Positions 24,152 through 38,000 of a stretch of 64,000 nucleotides of DNA are shown here, piece by piece (the stretch's first letter is position 1; each line of letters starts with the position of its first letter). The translations under genes were made by a program, and so were the position numbers. The notes below the pieces were generated by a model that was not told where the DNA came from, did no database searches, and was given only the letters and a program-made list of their open reading frames with translations. The DNA is taken from positions 1,730,545 to 1,794,544 of the forward strand of contig NC_080695.1 in the NCBI RefSeq assembly GCF_030445035.2, given 5' to 3'. The DNA comes from Dasypus novemcinctus. Its lineage: Eukaryota > Chordata > Mammalia > Cingulata > Dasypodidae.

Positions 24152-26054
24152 GTTGAAACAGCTGCTGTGTTCCCTGTATGGGACCCCGCAGTCCTGGGGC
24201 AGCCATGTCAGGGAGCACCCCTCAAAGTGTCGTCTCCTGGGTCTCTCCAGGCCTGAGTGCCCTCTCCACATCCCTGGCTGTGACATGGCCTGGGGTGTGG
24301 GGGCAGGCAACCGGGGAGGTCGCACACTGGCCAAGGACAAAGGGCTACAGGAGCCGCTGGACCCTCCACAGCTGGGAGGCGGACCCTGGGAGCGGTTGTC
24401 TGAGATTGGCTGGGCCTTGCTGACCTTCTGACCCAGGAGGCAGGACAGTAAGGGCCTGGCCTGGGCCGAGGTCCCCACACTGCGTGAGGGTGCTGGGGGG
24501 CTAGGCAGAAAGCCTGGCTGGCTCTGGGGGGCCTTCTGCAGAGCGTGGGGTTCCCAGTAGAGACCCCAGCCCACCTGCTTCTGGCCTGCAGGAGGTCCCA
24601 GACACCGCCCCTCCCCAGCCATGCCTGCCCAGGGGCGAAGCAGACAGCAGCAGACAGGGGTGGAGGTGCACAAAGTGACACGGGTCCTGCCAGTCCCCGG
24701 TCCAGCGCGAAGCTTTGGTTTATACAGAGCAATGCGGACCCCCCAGTTGAGTTCCATTTACTGTACAAAGAAATAAAAACAGGTCAAGAGAACAAGGAAT
24801 GGTGTGAGCGTCAGAGCAGCGGCTGCGCAGTGTCGATACCGTCAACGCAGCACCGTTTGCGTCCCAGAAGGACCCAGTCTGTGGTTTCGGTCATGATTCC
24901 AAAGAGGAGGACCCTGTCTCTGCTGGAGGGTGGGGGTGGGTGGCCGAGCAAAGGGTCAAGAACAGAGCCGGCAGGGCCGAGGCTCTTGGGGACCACCTCC
25001 TTGGAATGGCGGTGAAGCCAGGGGCCCCGAGGAGCAGCAGTGGGGGCCCCCGCTGGGAGGAGCCGCCGCGAGCAGAAGGCAGGTACAGGGATGGGCACGG
25101 GGCAGCAACGGCCTCAAGCAGGGCGGGCAGCAGTCTCTGGAGGAGGGCTCCAGTGCCACCCGCACTACCCTAAGGCCCCTGCCCGAGCAGGTGGTCACCG
25201 TGTGGAGCTCGCCCTGGCCCCTGGCTCAGCATCCCAGGGTCACAGCTTGGGCCCAGAAGTGTAGTCTGCGCTTCATGAAGCAGCAGGAGTCACTGCACCA
25301 GGGGTGGGCTGAGGGGGCAGGGGACTCGCAGGGTGGGTGACTGAGGCTCACTGGCACCCGCCTCTGCCCCCTCGGTGAAACCTTGACATGCAGGGCACAG
25401 CAGGTGCACAGGGACACCATCCAGGGGGCCTGGGCAGCTTGGGCGTGAGGCGTTAACACCGCCACCTGCCAGCATGGACCAGGGGGTGCGAGAGGGCAGT
25501 GGGAGCCCCCGCGAGGGTGGCCAGCACACCCGTTTCCCACAGGCCCCACTGCATGAGGGCAAGTGTGACAAACTCAAGAGTGATGCGAGCCTGCCAGTGG
25601 GTCTCACCCTTGTCCCAGCCCCTCTTGACAGCCCCGGGTGCATCCCTGGTGACGAGGCGCGAGGAAAGCCGGGCTTGCCACAGAGCTGTGCCAGGCTTCC
25701 TCGATGGCCCTTAAAAATGTACAAAACCCACGGAACGTCATCTTTATAAATAAGAAAACGGCAGCGCCTTGTGTCCTTAGGGCCCGCTCCAAGGGCGGCT
25801 CACAGCCATGGCAGACACTGCCTCCCGGGAACGGGCTCCCCAGGCTCCCCTGGCTCCCCACAGCACCAACACCCCTGCACCCCGTCGCCAGCGTGCCCGT
25901 GCCTGCGGCTGCGGGCCCCTCCTTTACCCAGCCTGGGTGCGGCCAAGTCTGTGGGCTCAGGCCTGTGGGAGCACCTTCTGCGCGTCCCCACTGGGGCCCT
26001 GCTCCCTGGAGCCGAGGGCCAGTGACTGTCAGGGCAGTGGGCAGGCTTGCCCTG
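24152..26054 (-). other. RAB40C 3' untranslated region (inferred)
   Basis: Interval between the RAB40C stop (26057-26055) and the AATAAA at 24151-24146. It contains no competing gene. Sense-strand stretches such as TTTGTACAGTAAATGG (near 24765) look like UTR sequence. Inferred from spacing only. Confidence 0.55.
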
Positions 26055-29000
26055 CTAGGAGATCTTGCAGTTGCTCCGGGAGCAGTTCTGAGGGGGGCTC
26101 TGGGGGGGGCGGATGGACTTGGACCTCTTGAGGCTGTTGCCCTTGCTGCCGCCCCCACCGCCCCCGCCCCCCGCCAGGGAGTAGGAGCGCCCGTGCATCA
26201 TCACGGCGTTCATGCCGTTGGCCATCGAGAAGGACTTGAGGTGGCTCTTGATGGTGACCGGCAGCGGGAGCTTGTCTATGAGGTGCACCGGGGTGCAGGA
26301 GACGATGGCGCGGCAGCATAAATCCTGCAGGCTGAACACTGCGGAGGAGAGGGCGGGGTCGGCGGGGTCGGCAGGGCGGGGCCAGCGGGGTGGGGCAGGC
26401 CTGTGGTTGGGCCCCCACAGCTCCAGGCTGGGGCGAGGGCGGGGCCAGCGGGGCAAGGGCGGGGCCAGCGGGGTGGGGCAGGCCTGTGGTTGGGCCCCCA
26501 CAGCTCCAGGCTGGGGCGAGGGCGGGGCCAGCGGGGGCAAGGGCGGGGCCAGCGGGGGCAAGGGCGGGGCCAGCGGGGTGGGGCAGGCCTGTGGTTGGGC
26601 CCCCACAGCTCCAGGCTGCGGAGAGGGCGGGGCCGGCCGGCGGGCGGCAGGGCTCACCCAGGCTGGGGCTGGGCCTCCAGATCTCCCAGTCCCGTGGGGA
26701 GAGGGCGGGGCTGGGGCGCTCACCCCGGTTGGGCCTCCAGATCTGCTTGCCCGCGGGGCGGGGCGGGGGGCGGGGCTGGGGGCGGCCCGCGGCGCTCACC
26801 GTGGTTGGGCCTCCAGATCTCCCTGCCAGGGCAGGGGGCGGGCGCGGGGCTGGGGGGGCGGGCGCGGCGCTCACCACGGTTGGCCTCCAGATCTGCTTGC
26901 CCGCGGGGCGGGGCGGGGGCGGGGCTGGGGGCGGCCCGCGGCGCTCACCGTGGTTGGGCCTCCAGATCTCCCTGCCAGGGCAGGGGGCGGGCGCGGGGCT
27001 GGGGGGGGCGGGCGCGGCGCTCACCACGGTTGGCCTCCAGATCTGCTTGCCCGTGGGGCGGGGGGCGGGGCTGGGGGCGGGCCCGCGGCGCTCACCGCGG
27101 TTGGGCCTCCAGATCTCCCTGCCAGGGCAGGGGGCGGGGGCGGGCCCCTGGCTCACCACGGTTGGGCCTCCAGATTTCCTTGCTGGTGGGGAGGGGGCGG
27201 GGCGGGGGGCGGGGCTGGGGGGCGGGCCCGCGGCGCTCACCGCGGTTGGGCCTCCAGATCTCCCCGCCAGGGCAGGGGGCGGGGGGCGGGCCCCTGGCTC
27301 ACCAGGGTTGGGCCTCCAGATTTCCTTGCTGGTGGGGAGGGGGCGGGGCGGGGGGCGGGGGCGGGGCCTCCAGGTCTCCCTGCCGGTGGGAGGGGGCGGC
27401 CGCGGCGCTCACCGCGGTTGGGCCTCCAGATCTTCTCCATGCCGTGCCGCATGAGCACGATGCGCGCCAGCTCGGTGAAGGACTCCACCACGTTGAAGTT
27501 GCAGAGCGGGCTGACCTCGAAGAAGGTCATGCAGTTCTTCTCCGCGTAGGCGCGCGCCTGCTCCGTCGGCACTTGCCGCTTGAAGGCCAGGTGCAGCCGG
27601 TTCCCCACGAGGATGCGGGGGACCCCGGGCGCGTGCTGGAGGGAGGCCCCGGGGCTCAGGACAGCTGGTGCGCCAGGGGCCCCGCCCCGCCCAGCCGCCC
27701 AGCCGCCCCAGCGCCCCAGCGACCCATGCGAGGTGGGGTGCGCTCTGCCTCCCCATCCTGCTGCGCCCCTCCTCGCTCAGCTGGAGCGTGGGGCCCAGGC
27801 CTGGACACCGCACGCAGAGCTGCTCATGGGCAGTCGGGAGGGGGCAGCACAAGCTCCCCATGGGGAGGGGCTGTCAGGGACACACCTCGTCGATCTCCTT
27901 TATCCACCGGTCGATGCCGTCAAAGGACCAGCGGTTGGTGATGTCATACACCAGGAGGATCCCCTGCAAGACACGGGGTGACAGGCATGCTGGGGGCCGG
28001 GCTGGGTGCTGGGGCTTCCCGTATGAGGCAGTCTGGTGCCTCTGGCACTGGGCACGGTGCCCAGAGGGGCTGGGCCGGCCAAGCACCCTCGCTCTCTGCT
28101 GAGTGGCCACGCCAGCTCATCGGCGGGGGCTGCCGTGCTCAGCACCGCACTGTCCCTCCTGCCACCAGACGCCCGGCCTCTGCAGTCCTCCCTCCACACA
28201 CCAAGAGCCCTGCCCTGGAAGTGCCGAAGATGGCGGAGAGCCCAGGCCCACGACGCTGGGGGAGCGCGGGAAGCCCCGTCTCAGCGGCGCCGCCGCCATG
28301 GGACCTTCCAGGCGGGAAGACGCGGGGAGGCGGCAGGGCGCATCGACTCGGGCCAGGGGACACAAGCTGAGGCCTCGCTGGGAGCTGGCCCTCCTTGGCA
28401 GTGTGTCCGGTGAAGCCGCCCCAGGGGCACCTGGGGGAAAGCTGAGCTACAGTGTTTCTGAATTTCCTGACCCAAACCTTCCCGCGTAGGACACCGGTCA
28501 CTGCAGGCGCTGTCGGTGGCCCCACCAGCCGGGCAGGAGCAGGATTTGCCACGGGGACTTTCCTGTCACATCCCCCAGAGACCAATTACTCTGTGCGCAG
28601 AGCTCGGGGCTGACTGTGCTGCAGCCCTCCTCAATATCTGAGGTGACACTGTCACGGGTGTCAGGAGGGCTGCTGCAGCGAGTGCCAGCAGCGACGCACG
28701 CAGCAGGACGAGCGGGTGGAGAATCGATGGCGACACCCGGCAACCGTCCGTCGCCTCGCTCTGAGGGAGGGCTCTGAGGGAGCGGAACCAGCGCCATAGG
28801 CCACCTGACTCTGCCCCACACCTCCGCACAGCCAGTGGCACGACCCCACGGAGGCGCAGGCGGCGCGGCCAGGAGGCAGGGGAGTGCTCCGCTCCTCAAG
28901 CTTCAGCTTCTGCGAGACTGAGGCCCGACCGCCGAGGCCCTGCGCGGCGGGAGGAGCCCCGGCCGCGGTCCGCTCTGGGACCACAGGCCTCTCTCGCCGG

Positions 29001-32000
29001 CACAGCGAGTGGCCCAGGGGCTCCAGAAGCTACGGCCCCACTGGAGGGAAGGCAGCCCTCAGTCTGGCGGGCCACGGAGCCAGCCTGCGCCTGGCGGCGA
29101 GGCCAGCGTGGTGGGCAAGGACTCGCCCCTCCTGGTTTCAAATCCAAACAGCGTGGTAATGGCACAGGACAGACGTGCAGACCAAGGGGACGCAACTGCA
29201 CCCACAAACAGACCCTCCCACCTGTGTGTGGGAAGGGCAGGCTCTTCAGCAGACAGTGCTCGGAGAGCTGGACGGCCATGTGCAAAGGAACGGAGGGGAT
29301 TCCTACCTCAGACCAACTCTGAAATTAACTCAAAATGACTGATGACCTAAATATGAGAACCAAAAGTACAATACTCCTAGAATAAAACATACATCATTTG
29401 GAAGCGGATGTGTACAAAGTCCTGGGTTTAATTCCCCGGACCTCCTAAAAAAACAAAAAACAAAAAACATACGGACATATCTTCAAATCCTGTCATAGGC
29501 AATGGATTTTTAGATTTTACATCACGAACATAAGCAAAAAAAAAAAGAAAAAATAAATAAGATGCACTTCATCAAAATTAAAATTTTTCTCCATCAAAAG
29601 GCTTTATCAAGAAAGTGAGAAGACAACCTACAGAATGGGAGAAAATATTCAGAAACCACAGATCTGATAAGGGTTTCATATCCAGAATACATAAAGAACT
29701 CCTATAACTCAACAACAAAAAGAAAACCCAGTTAAATGGACAAAGGATTTGAAAAGACATTGCCCCAAAAAGATACACAAATGGCCAAAAAGCATATGAA
29801 AACTTGCTAACATCACAAGTCATTGGGGAAATGCAAATTAAAACCACAGAAGATACCACTTCATACCAACTAGGATAGCTATTATTAAGACAAAACAAAA
29901 CAAAACAGAAAATAACAACTGTTGGAGAGATTTGGAGAAATGGGAACACTCGTACATTGTTGGTGGCAATGTAAAATGGTGCAGCCACTGTGGAAGACAG
30001 TTTGGTGGTTTTTCAGAAAGTTAAACAAGAATTACCATATGACCCGGCAATTCCACAACTAAGTATATACCCAAAAGAAATAAAGTAGGTACTTGGACAG
30101 ATATTTGTACAATCTTGTAGCAGCATAATTCACAACAGACAAAAGATGAAACCACCCAAGTGTCCACCTCTTGGTGATTGGATAAGCAAAATGTGTACAT
30201 AAAAACGGAATACTATTCAGCCATCAAAAGGAATTGTCCATGCTACAATAAGAATGAACCTTACAGATGTCATGCTGAGTAAAATAAACCAGACAAGGAA
30301 GGATAAACCTTGTAAAGTTTTTCTTATGAAATACTTAGAATAAGCAAATTCATAGAGACAGTAGAAAAGAGGGGAATGGTTTAAGTGACCTAAATTTTGC
30401 TTGGGATGATGAAAATGTTCTGGAAATAGAAAATGATGAAAGTTATATTGTGGAAGTTTGATATTATTTAAGAATTCCAAAAAGAGATATAGATTATTTC
30501 TATAAACGGGCGTGAAAACCCTTTGATTGCATGAGATTCAGCTGAGATGTCTGATTAAGATTAGGGCTTTGATTCAACCATGTCATTAGAGTGCAACTCA
30601 GTGCTGAGTCCCAGATGTTTTGGTGGACTGATAAAACAGATCCTCACACAGAAGTAGACACACAGAGAAGATACACAGAGGATCCTATGGCCCCGGAAAG
30701 AGAGATGAGCCTGACAGACTATAGCTGTCCTTGTAGAGAACACAGCAGCTGACCCTTGGGGAGAGAGATGAGCCCTGTGCCAGCTTACGGCTGAGATCAG
30801 AATAAACATCCTTTATAAGAGCCAAGAGAGGGAAGTGGATGTGGCTCAAGCGATTGGGCTCCCATCTACCCTACAGGAGGTCCAGGGTTCCATTCCTGGG
30901 GCCTCCTGGTGAAGGCGAACTGGCCCATGCGGAGAGCTGGCCCACGTGGAGTGCTGGCCTGCATGGAGAGCTGGAGCAGCAAGATGACGCAACTAAGAGA
31001 GACAGAGGAGAGACAATGAGAAACGCGGCACACAAGGGAGCTAAGGTGGCACAAGAAATTGAGCACCTCTCTCCAACTCCAGAAGGTCCCAGGATTGGTT
31101 CCTGGTGCCACCTAAATAGAAGACAAGCAGACAAAGAAGACACACAGTGAATGGACACAGCAGAAAATGGGGGGAGAGAGGATAAATAAACCTTTTTTAA
31201 AAAATTAAAAGCAATACACACTTCATTGCAGAAAAGTTAGGAAATTTTGCAAAACAAAAGGTAAACAACAGAACTCATCATGGGACTGCTGCTGGGAAGT
31301 AAGTACCGCTGTCATCAGGCCCAGGGCGGGATGACAGGGCACAAACACCTCAGAGCTGCGATGACCCCCAGAAAGTCTCGGTCGGTTTTGGCCGTTTGTG
31401 GCCAGCGAGTGTGGCAGCCCACGCGCCCGCCCACCTTGGCTGCACACCAGCCGGGCCCTACTCCACCCCTCAGCACTGACAGCAACAAGTGAGCAAGTGG
31501 GCGCCAAGTGCACGTCAGTGTAGACAAAACGGTGCCCAGCCAGGGTCACCACCGTGGGCCCTCGCCCTCTCAGCCTCTTGAGGAGAAACTCAAGCTCCGC
31601 GCGGCTTCCAGAGGCACATGCACGTGGCCCCAGACGCTCCAGGGCACGCAGACCCTCCTGTCAGAGCTCTACCCAGGCGCACCGCTGCTGAGTTCCTGTG
31701 GCTGCGACCCCCCTCCCCCCGCCTCAGATCAGCTGTGGATTCGGTGCCCACCAGCAGGAGGGCTGTGGGGGCCGGACCTGGTCCACCCTGAAAAGCTCCC
31801 GATGCCGGGGGAAGCGCCGAGCCCGTCAAGCCTTTGTGCCCATGGCGGGACCGGCGCCCACCCAGAGGCTGAGAGGGTGGGGCATTTGGGGGGAGCTGCC
31901 AGCGCCCACAGCAGCCTGCGCACCTCTGCAGCCTGGTCCACCAGTGCTGCACACGCCCAGGACTCTGCATGGGCCCTCCTCCATGGCCCCCACACAGCCC

Positions 32001-35000
32001 CGTGGGCCCCCATGCCCCCCAGCGTGCCCAGAGCGCACAGGGCTCCACGCCTCGGCAGCACCGTCCTCCCGGCCGTGGACAAGCCCACTCTGCGTCCTGC
32101 TCCTCCTGCCCAGGGCCCTGGCCTGGCCCCCAGCCCCACCCGAGCCCGTCTTCTGAGGCTCTGTCTACACAGAACAGCCGGATGCCCCGTTGAAGCTGCG
32201 CGTCCCAGCTGCCTCTGGGCTGCTCCAGGCACCGCCAGCCTTGTCAACTCAGCGCTGCAGAGGTGCCGGGCGGTGCACCTGGAGCACCCTGGGCAGCCGC
32301 CCTTGGGTGTCTAGAAGCAGGCTAATGGCCCGCAGAGCCTTGGGGTGTGGGACGGCAGGGCGCGTTAACGTAGGGAGGCCACACCAGCACCAAGTGTGCG
32401 CAGGGGAAGCTGCAAGCAGTTGGCCCCAGGAGCCGTGGGCAGCAGAGGCGCCCTGGGGGAGGCAGCTCCCCAGGAGGAAGCCACGGCGGGACCCGTCCCG
32501 ACAGGACAAACTGTGAGCATAGCTGGTGCTCACACATCAGACGGCCCGAGGGAAGAGCCCGCGGAGCTGGACAGCCCGTGGTCACAAGGAAGCCGAGCGC
32601 CGTGGCGGGCCTTACCTGTGCCCCCCTGGAGTAGGATCTGAAGATGGTACAAAACCTGCCCTGGCCGGATGTGTCCCTGAAACACAAGGGGTGGGATGAG
32701 GAGAGGACGTGGCCTCGGGCCTCTTGGCCGGCACACCAGGAGCCCTCCCCACTGGGTCCCAGCAGGGTTCCTGCCCCAGCTCTCCCTGGAAGAGGCCAGA
32801 GCGGGGCAGCTAGAGTTGATAGCAACAAGCCTGTTCTAGAAAACTCCACCTGCACAAATCCAGCCTGCCGGGGGCGCGAGTGAGTCCCCACTAGGCTGGC
32901 AAGCCGGGAGCCGTCCTGCCAAGCTGGAGAAGGCCGAACACTGTGGGGCCGTCTTCTCAACCTCTACGTTCCGGAAAAATTCTCTTTAACTGGGGAACCA
33001 CGTCTTCGTGGTTCTGCTGGAACAAAACCATCCTGGACTTTCTGGCCTCCACGTCCCAGGAGAACCTGTCTCATGTTTAAAGGGGGCTCACACCAGCCCC
33101 CTTCCTTCGGCCCAGGAGAGCCCCACGCCATCCCGTGCCCCGCCTCAGCCTGCACCCCATGTCTGGCCCTCCACCTGCTGGCAGGGTCCCCTCCCACGAC
33201 TCACCAGAGCTCCAGCTTGACCCGCCGGCCGTCCAGCAGGATGGTGGTGGTCTTGTAGTCGATCCCTGTGGGGCAGAGGGGGGCTGAAGGGCAAGCAGAG
33301 CACACACAGGAGGCCTGCGGGCTCGGGGCGGAGGCGGCGGCCCCACCTGAAGGCAGGAGCAGCTCCTCTGCTCAGGCACAGCTCCAGGGTAGCGGGGAGC
33401 CAGGGTACGCGCCCTCAGGCGCTGTCTTGGCGCAGCCTGGTCCGGGGGGGTGAGCTGCAGCTCAGGCCCCTGGAGGTGCTGCTGACCCACAGGCAGGCCC
33501 GAGCCCCACGGCCGCAGTTGCCCCGGACGCGCGCTGGCCGGGTCCTCCTTTCTGTCTGAGCTGTGGGGCCCTGGCAGGAGGGAGAGGGACCAGGTCCAGC
33601 AGCCAAGCTGCCGCATGTCCACGTGGACCTATGCCAGACACGCCGTCCACATCAGACTGTCACAACTCTGGGCCACTGCGGACAGCGTTCCTGCCGGGTC
33701 TGGTCCCTTGCCCCGTGTCACGCTTACAATGGCCGGCCATCTCTTGGCTTTTTATGACACATTCCACGAGGCCTGGGCACGTGCATGTGCGTGTCTGTGT
33801 GCGTGTGCATGTCCCCCCCCCCCCCCGCCGCATGGCCTCAGGAGCTGGGCCTCTGCCGGTGCAGACCCCTAGCCGCGCCCAGGACAGCCTCTGCCCTTCG
33901 TGCCCCTGCGGTCCGCCCAGCTCCCATCTCCTGACCCAGAGCCCACAGAGGCCCCGTTGGTGGTCTCTGGAGGAGGACATTCCCAGAGGCAGGCTCTGGG
34001 GGCAGGGAGGCAAGGCTGCGGGACGAGCTGGGGAGGCGGGCAGCCTGCTCCCGCTTCTGCTCTTCCCACGCGCAGCTCAGGAATGGCGCCTGTGCCCAGC
34101 TGTGCGTTTCTCTTTATGTCATGCTGAGCGACTAGACAATGTCCCAGGGGGGAGGGCCGGCCCGCCCTTCCAGCACATTCTGTCCCTGCATTGCAATGAC
34201 AGGGAGCCACAGGCTGCCCTCTCAGCACAGCACGTGCACCGCGCGTGCGCCGCATCTCCACCCCGTCCTCCTGCTGCGGCCTGTGGCTGCTCCAGGGTCT
34301 GGCCACCACTGGGCGGCGGGCAGCAGGCCACGCAGACTCCCCTGAGCTCCCTTGGCGCCGACGGCAGCCAAGCGGGAAGAGGTGGCTAACGACGAACCCG
34401 AGGTCGCTGCAAAGACCGGGCGCACAGCCGTTCCTGGTCAAATGGACCAACAGCAGCCAGGCCAGCCTGGGCTGTGGACGTCAGGGCGGCCCTCCTCGCG
34501 GGCCCTGGCTGGGCAGGGCAGAAGCAAGGTCCCAGAGACCCAGGACAGGTGCCGCTGGGCGCAGGGCCTGCCCTCACCTCCACGCAGGGCGTGGGCCGGG
34601 CCAGCCTCAGGTGAGGTAAGGTCCTTTCCTGCGTTCTCAGGGGACGAGACAATCCTCAGAAAGAAACAGCCCCGGCCTCTTCTCCCTGGGCCTCCCCCCA
34701 GCTCTCACAAGGTCTGCTGAGAGCCAGCGTCCTCGTGTGGAAACCCCGGACTTCTCCGTCCAACAGGAAGCGAGTGGAGCCTCTGGCTCCAGCGCGGGTG
34801 GCCGGCTCAGGCTGTCCTGCTGGCCGCGGCCTTTGGAGCCTGTTAAAATAACACGAGGAGGGAAGCAGCTGTGGCTCCATCAGCTGGGCTCCCGTCTACC
34901 ATAGGGGAGGCCCTGGGTTCGCGTCCCGGGGCCTCCTTGTGAAGGCAGGCTCGCCCACACGCCGCAGAGAGCCGACTCAGCAAGGTGACACAACAAAAAA

Positions 35001-38000
35001 AGGGAGACAAGCAGCAACACAGAGGAGTGTGCAGTGAATGGACACAGAGAGCAGGCAGCAAAACAAGCTGCAGTGGGGGGGAATAAATAAAAATTCAGAC
35101 ACAGAAGAACGCACAGTGAACAGACACAGACAGCAGACAGCACGCAAAAAATCAAAAGCTGCGAGGAGAGGAGATTAAAAATAAACAAATGACACTAGGA
35201 AAGTGGTTTCCACCACGGCAACAGATGCTGGTCCCCGCGACAGACCCCCCGCTCGCCCCGGGATCCCCAGTGCCTCCAGAGCAATGGGGAGGCCCGGTGC
35301 TGCACTGCCCCCTGCCACCACTGGATAGCAGCACGCCCCCGCACTGCCCGGTGCAGAAGTGCCACCCACACGCCTGGGTGAGCCCCCTGCGACCACAGGC
35401 GCCAACACTGGCAGTCCCCACGGCCACACCCCCGAGGTCACGCTCCAGCCCCCCCGGTGCCCCAGTGCCCCTCCAAGCCGGCGCATCTGGCCAGGGAGCG
35501 GCTTAGGCCCCACCGTGTCCCTGGTAGCTGGAGCTTCGCCTGCCCACCGTGCCCGTCAAGCTACCTGTGTCCAGAGCCCACCTCTTCCACAGCAGAACTC
35601 TCACTCCACCTTTCAGAGAGGTGTGGCGCGCTCTCCCTTGCTGTCACAGGAGCCACAGCCACGTGCTCAGTGCCCGGCGCAGGGGCAGCGGCCCGAGGCT
35701 GGTGGAGGGACGGGGTGGGGCTTTGGCGCACGTGGTGAGGTCCCACTCCTCTGCTCTGGCGTCACGCTCCTCCACGGTCGCACAGACACCCGGAGTGGTT
35801 GAAAGCACCCCGCGCACAGCAGCCACCGGTGGATGCAACCAGGCACCCGTCACAGGCACGGACGAGCCGCAGGGACGCCGCCGAGCAGGAGAAGCTGACA
35901 CGCGAGGGCAGGCGCTGCCTGCCTCCGCTCAGGGGAACCAGCTAGGACAGCACATCGGCAGGCGGAGGACAGGCTGGAGGGTACCCGGGGTCAGGAAGAC
36001 GGGACGCTTGGCGGGCACAGAGTAAAGTTCAGCCACTGCGATTAACAGTGAAAACTGTGGGTTGTTGCTAGAGAACCGCGTCTCCCCATCCCTCCGCCAG
36101 TCCTTTCTAAACAGAGCCATGGTCGCAGCTTCATCAGATAAGCCAGCCCCACGTGCACGCCACGGCATCCAGGCCGAAACCAGCCATGGAGACCCAGCCC
36201 GCTGTCGGCGTCCCGGAGGGTGGGGGTGCTGCCCGGAAGGCTGGCCCATCACGGCGCTGGAGACTGCTGAGAGCACCACGTGGCCAGAGCAGCTCACGTC
36301 AGAAAAGGGCTGCACCAAAGACGCCCCCATGTCTGGGGGAGCACGGGCCAGGTGGGCGGACACAGGGAAGGGCGGGGGCGGAGGGCTCTGTTCACCAGCC
36401 TCCCCTGCCCTCCTCCGCATGCTCCCCACCAGGAAGTGCCCCCCAGCCCTGCCACCCCCTCTCCAGGCCCCCCGGGCCTTGTGAGCCTGCAGGGTGCTCC
36501 CGCCTGAGGGCCTCCTCCCTGACCTGCATGGCCAGCCCAGGGCCAGCCTGCCCCCAGCCTGGGACGGGCCCGGCTCTCCCCACGGGCCCGAGAAGGCGCC
36601 TGACTGCCTCCCAGGCTTGGCGTCCAGAGGATGAGACAGACCGACAGAGGCTACAACTGTTCTCTCTAGAAGGCACGTAACTGCCATGAGTCTTTTGCAA
36701 CTGGTCACGTGGACTGTAAAATCAAAGAAAAAACAATGCTTTTGTAGAATAAAGAACTCCCGGCAGGCAGACAGCCAGCTCCCACTCGGCAGGTCTTCCG
36801 GCTGCGCTGGGACAACTAGCAAAGGCGAGGACGGACCAGCCCCACGGCTGGGAAAACAATCCCACCCCTCTGCCCCACGACCTCGACCTCTACGTCCCAT
36901 CTCGGCTGGAAGCAGGGAGTGGACCTCGTCCAAATCCCTCAAGACTGAGGAATGGTAAGATAAGGGGAGCATAAGCACCTACGAAAGCAGATTTTCCGTT
37001 AAGTGATTGTGGTTGCTACCTTGTGTTAACCGAGTAATTTGTAACGTTGACATAAAAATAACAAAAGAACAAAAAAAAAAAGAGGGAAAAGGAAAGAAAG
37101 GGAAAAAACACTTGGTGGGTCTTGGAATGAGAATAAGTAGATGAGCGGTTAGCTCCGAGCCAGCGCGACAGCTCTGCTGGACGTGCGGCTCGCAAGGAGC
37201 AGCGAGGGGGGAACTGGGGGGTGCAGGCGCCACTGGGTGGTGTGGGCGTGGCCGCCCAAGGGGGGGGACCGGGTGGCACGCACGGCTGCCCGAGGAGCCA
37301 GGACGACAGTCAGTCCGGGCTGGAGACTGCCCAGCACTGCGGCTGCCTTTCCAGCACGGCAGCGGGCAGCAGTGCGTGCCATCGGGACTGCTCACTGGGG
37401 CCTACGTGGGGCGCCCTGGCCCGTGGCGCTGGGAGGGGTAGGCCTACGTGGGGCGCCCTGGCCCATGGCGCTGGGAGGGGCAGGCCTACGTGGGACGCCC
37501 TGGCCCGTGGCGCTGGGAGGGGCAGGCCTACGTGGGGTGCCCTGGCCCGTGGCGCTGGGGGGGGCCTGAAGGGGAGAATCTCAGGCCCTGAAGCCTGCTG
37601 GGGGCTTTGGGGGGACCTAGGAGCGGCACCCACATCCAGGCCCGGCTGCAGGGGCACCCGCGGGCGGAGGCTGGCATTCAGCCGGGGAGCAGCGCCCAGG
37701 CCAGCAGGGCGGACAGGCGCCGGCGCACACCGCCCCTCGGGGTGTCTGGGGCGGGCGGAGCGGCGGCCTGCTCCCAGTGCACCACTGAAGAGAAAAGACG
37801 CAGGGCCTCGGACGGGAGGGAAAGCACAGGGTGCAGTGGCGGGGCCAGGCCCTGGCTGGAGACCTGCTCCACCTGCAAGCTGCGCAAGGCACCCCTGCCC
37901 CTGCCTCGGAGGGGGTCCTCTGAGCGCCAACAGGCTCTCGCTGTTTGACTAAGGAGCAGCGGCAGCCCATGAGGTGAAAGCAGAGACCCTCGCTGGGTAG

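Noticed and set aside
24772-24777. Plus-strand aataaa as the end of a plus-strand gene
   Set aside because: It lies in the inferred RAB40C 3' UTR on the opposite strand, with no plus-strand coding exon before it.
26029-27240. 403-codon minus-strand frame with repeated EIWRPN motifs
   Set aside because: Arises from the RAB40C intron 5 array. Its C-terminal part reads exon 6 in a wrong frame.
29578-30480. Minus-strand frames in AT-rich DNA (136 and 87 codons)
   Set aside because: Antisense translation of an L1 3' end.
37221-37952. 243-codon plus-strand frame with a 14-residue repeat
   Set aside because: Caused by the 42-bp tandem repeat in RAB40C intron 1; no start or splice support.
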